From: Negativicutes bacterium
GTDB taxonomy: Bacteria; Bacillota_C; Negativicutes; Sporomusales_B; JARLHX01
Reading direction: 5' to 3'
NCBI GenBank assembly: GCA_031292035.1
Contig: JARLHX010000190.1
Span: 1-6,234, forward strand
Length of the DNA: 6,234 bases
The stretch's first letter is position 1; every line of letters starts with the position of its first letter. The translations under genes were made by a program, and so were the position numbers. The notes beneath the pieces were generated by a model. The model ran no database searches and was not told where the DNA came from. It worked only from the letters and a program-made list of their open reading frames with translations. Shown piece by piece: positions 4,958-6,234 of the stretch.

Positions 4958-6079
4958 ATGGGACACCTGAGTGGCCCACAAATCACGGGCTTGGCTTTAT
5001 GGAGTTATGGCATTGTATTAGCCAAAAGGTGTGGGCTAAGTCAGGTCGTTGCGACTTTAGCCAGCAACTTTTGGGAAAAGGAAAGCAATTTGAGACAGCG
5101 AATGCGCGAATGGTATTGGGATGAGCAAGATAAGAAAGGCAAGAAGCGCATCGACTGGCAAGTCAGTCAGAGTTTTAAGCCCTTGCTGAAGTGGATACTG
5201 ACCGAATGGGCAGCAGAAGAACGGCAGTTGGTATTGGCCATGGATGCGACTTCGTTGAAGGACGTGTTTGTGGTACTTTCGATCAGTGTTGTCTACCGAG
5301 GATGTGCCATTCCGATTGCCTGGGCAGTTTTGCGAGAAGGGCAACCAGGATCTTGGAAAGCGCCCTGGTTGAGTTTGTTTCAGGGGTTGCAAGAAACTAT
5401 TCCTCCTGATTGGCTGGTAGTTGTGATGGCGGATCGAGGATTATATGCCCGTTGGCTCTATGAAGCCATTCAACAGTGTGGTTGGCACCCCTTCTTGCGC
5501 ATCAATTTGCGAAGCATGTATCGTCCCAAAGGGAGGTCTGACTTTCTGCCCATGTCTCAACTGCTCCCTTCTCCAGGTTGTGTGTGGGCTGGCAAGATAA
5601 CCTGTTTTACCCATAACCCAGTCGAAGGCACGTTGCTGGCCTGCTGGGGTCCACAATACAAAGAACCCTGGCTAATCCTGGCTGACCTTCCTCCCGAACG
5701 GGCCTCAGCAGCTTGGTATGGCATGCGAAGTTGGATCGAAGATAGCTTCAAAGACCTTAAACGCGATGGTTGGCAATGGCAAAACACCCGCATGCAAGAC
5801 CCTGCTCGTGCAGCTCGCTTCTGGCTGGCCCTGGCGGTGGCTACGCTTTGGGTGGTCAGCGTCGGTGGCGAAGCAGATGCCCACTTGCCTGCCAGCAGCT
5901 TGGAACTTTTACCGCTGACTCATATTGCTCGAACAACAAAATCCCGCTCTTTCCAGCCCCGTCATCTCAGTTGTTTTACGCGTGGCCTGATCCTTATTCT
6001 CGCTGCCCTCATACAACAACGTTCTATCCCCTTCGGCGTTTTTATCCCCGAGCCCTGGCCTTTAAAAACCTACCCTTGA
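4958..6079 (+). CDS. IS4-type DDE transposase (373 aa from ATG; probably 390 aa from ATT at 4907)
   Basis: Catalyses excision and insertion of the surrounding element. The RNase H-like core is complete: first Asp in LAMDATSL (Asp96), second in VVMADRGLY (Asp159), Glu261 in the exact IS4 signature Y254-x2-R257-x3-E261-x6-K268 (YGMRSWIEDSFKDLK). The beta-strand insertion typical of IS4 lies between the second Asp and the Glu. The C-terminal GWQWQNTRM and helical RFWLALAVATLW follow. Start choice: the ATG at 4958 has no Shine-Dalgarno at a usable distance. The frame stays open upstream to 4865 and encodes PFNEWRNIVQKH just before MGHLS, which reads like the natural N-terminus of such transposases. 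The ATT at 4907 has AGAGG 6 nt before it. I therefore give the first standard start as the boundary but think translation begins at 4907. The gene ends inside the right inverted repeat. No frameshift or internal stop. Confidence 0.93.
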   Translation: MGHLSGPQITGLALWSYGIVLAKRCGLSQVVATLASNFWEKESNLRQRMREWYWDEQDKKGKKRIDWQVSQSFKPLLKWILTEWAAEERQLVLAMDATSLKDVFVVLSISVVYRGCAIPIAWAVLREGQPGSWKAPWLSLFQGLQETIPPDWLVVVMADRGLYARWLYEAIQQCGWHPFLRINLRSMYRPKGRSDFLPMSQLLPSPGCVWAGKITCFTHNPVEGTLLACWGPQYKEPWLILADLPPERASAAWYGMRSWIEDSFKDLKRDGWQWQNTRMQDPARAARFWLALAVATLWVVSVGGEADAHLPASSLELLPLTHIARTTKSRSFQPRHLSCFTRGLILILAALIQQRSIPFGVFIPEPWPLKTYP

Positions 6080-6082
6080 AAG
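6064..6082 (-). repeat. Right terminal inverted repeat of the IS
   Basis: AAAAACCTACCCTTGAAAG, exact reverse complement of the left end. It includes the last codons (KTYP region) and stop of the transposase gene. Confidence 0.93.
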
Positions 6083-6093
6083 CCCAGCCCTTC
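6083..6093 (+). repeat. Target-site duplication, right copy (11 bp)
   Basis: CCCAGCCCTTC, identical to 4800-4810. Its last six bases form the outer part of the left arm of the adjacent 12-bp hairpin. Confidence 0.9.
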
Positions 6094-6117
6094 CCCGCCG
6101 AAAAAGGCGGGGAAGGG
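6088..6117. repeat. GC-rich hairpin of the palindromic repeat that received the IS
   Basis: CCCTTCCCCGCC (6088-6099) and GGCGGGGAAGGG (6106-6117) form a perfect 12-bp stem around a GAAAAA loop. Removing the IS and one duplication joins it to CCCCATCCCCCCAG (4791-4804) on the left and CTCTGGGGTTGGGG (6131-6144) on the right, which pair at 11 of 14 positions. The reconstructed element is thus a nested palindrome of roughly 70 bases. I recall comparable CCCCATCCCCCAGCCC-type intergenic palindromes from Chloroflexota genomes. Confidence 0.7.
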
Positions 6118-6140
6118 GCCTTAAGAAAGACTCTGGGGTT

Positions 6141-6234
<94 letters not shown>

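Larger units (their letters stand above)
4811..6082 (+). mobile_element. Complete IS4-family-type insertion sequence, 1272 bp
   Basis: Bounded by perfect 19-bp terminal inverted repeats (4811-4829 and 6064-6082) and an 11-bp direct duplication of the target. It carries one full-length transposase gene with all DDE and YREK residues. Nothing is interrupted and both duplications are identical, so the insertion looks recent and the element may still be functional. The transposase stop codon (6077-6079) lies inside the right inverted repeat, making this a very compact element. Naming the exact IS requires a search of ISfinder. Confidence 0.93.

Noticed and set aside
4933..5124. Short overlapping frame at the 5' end of the transposase, as a frameshift-fused orfA
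   Set aside because: The IS4-type transposase is complete in a single frame, with no slippery sequence or family precedent needed; the short frame is a shadow.

Overview
The window looks like a stretch of a bacterial chromosome assembled from environmental DNA, most plausibly from the Chloroflexota (Anaerolineae-like). The basis is indirect. The short LuxR-type regulator, the solute-binding lipoprotein and the GC-rich palindromic repeat around the insertion sequence resemble types I associate with that phylum. No marker gene is present, so the assignment is an inference.

Layout, left to right. Positions 1-211 are a leader with a plausible sigma70 promoter and an 8-bp dyad. Positions 212-1756 (+) encode an Old Yellow Enzyme-type NADH:flavin oxidoreductase. 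Positions 1757-2395 are non-coding, with several hairpins and a short tandem array of a 9-nt unit. Positions 2396-2797 (-) encode a 133-residue regulator with a LuxR/GerE helix-turn-helix and a ribbon-helix-helix-like N-terminus. It has a very good promoter (TTGACA, 17 nt, GATAAT). Positions 3346-4215 (-) encode a family 3 extracellular solute-binding lipoprotein with its own ribosome binding site and a strong terminator. A second strong hairpin lies upstream, so it appears monocistronic and no transporter partner genes are visible. Two 94-bp direct repeats (82 of 94 positions identical) bracket this gene at 2957-3050 and 4581-4674. Positions 4811-6082 hold a complete IS4-type insertion sequence with perfect 19-bp terminal inverted repeats and a perfect 11-bp target duplication. 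It has landed in a GC-rich palindromic element. The last 94 bases (6141-6234) are almost pure G then C and are most likely a sequencing or assembly artefact.

The cellular genes do not form an obvious pathway; each appears to be its own transcription unit. The best second-look items are the insertion sequence's unusual start (probable ATT codon with a well-placed Shine-Dalgarno that an upstream inverted arm could mask), the paired 94-bp repeats with self-complementary ends, and the palindrome interrupted by the insertion sequence. I found no convincing new multi-gene system.
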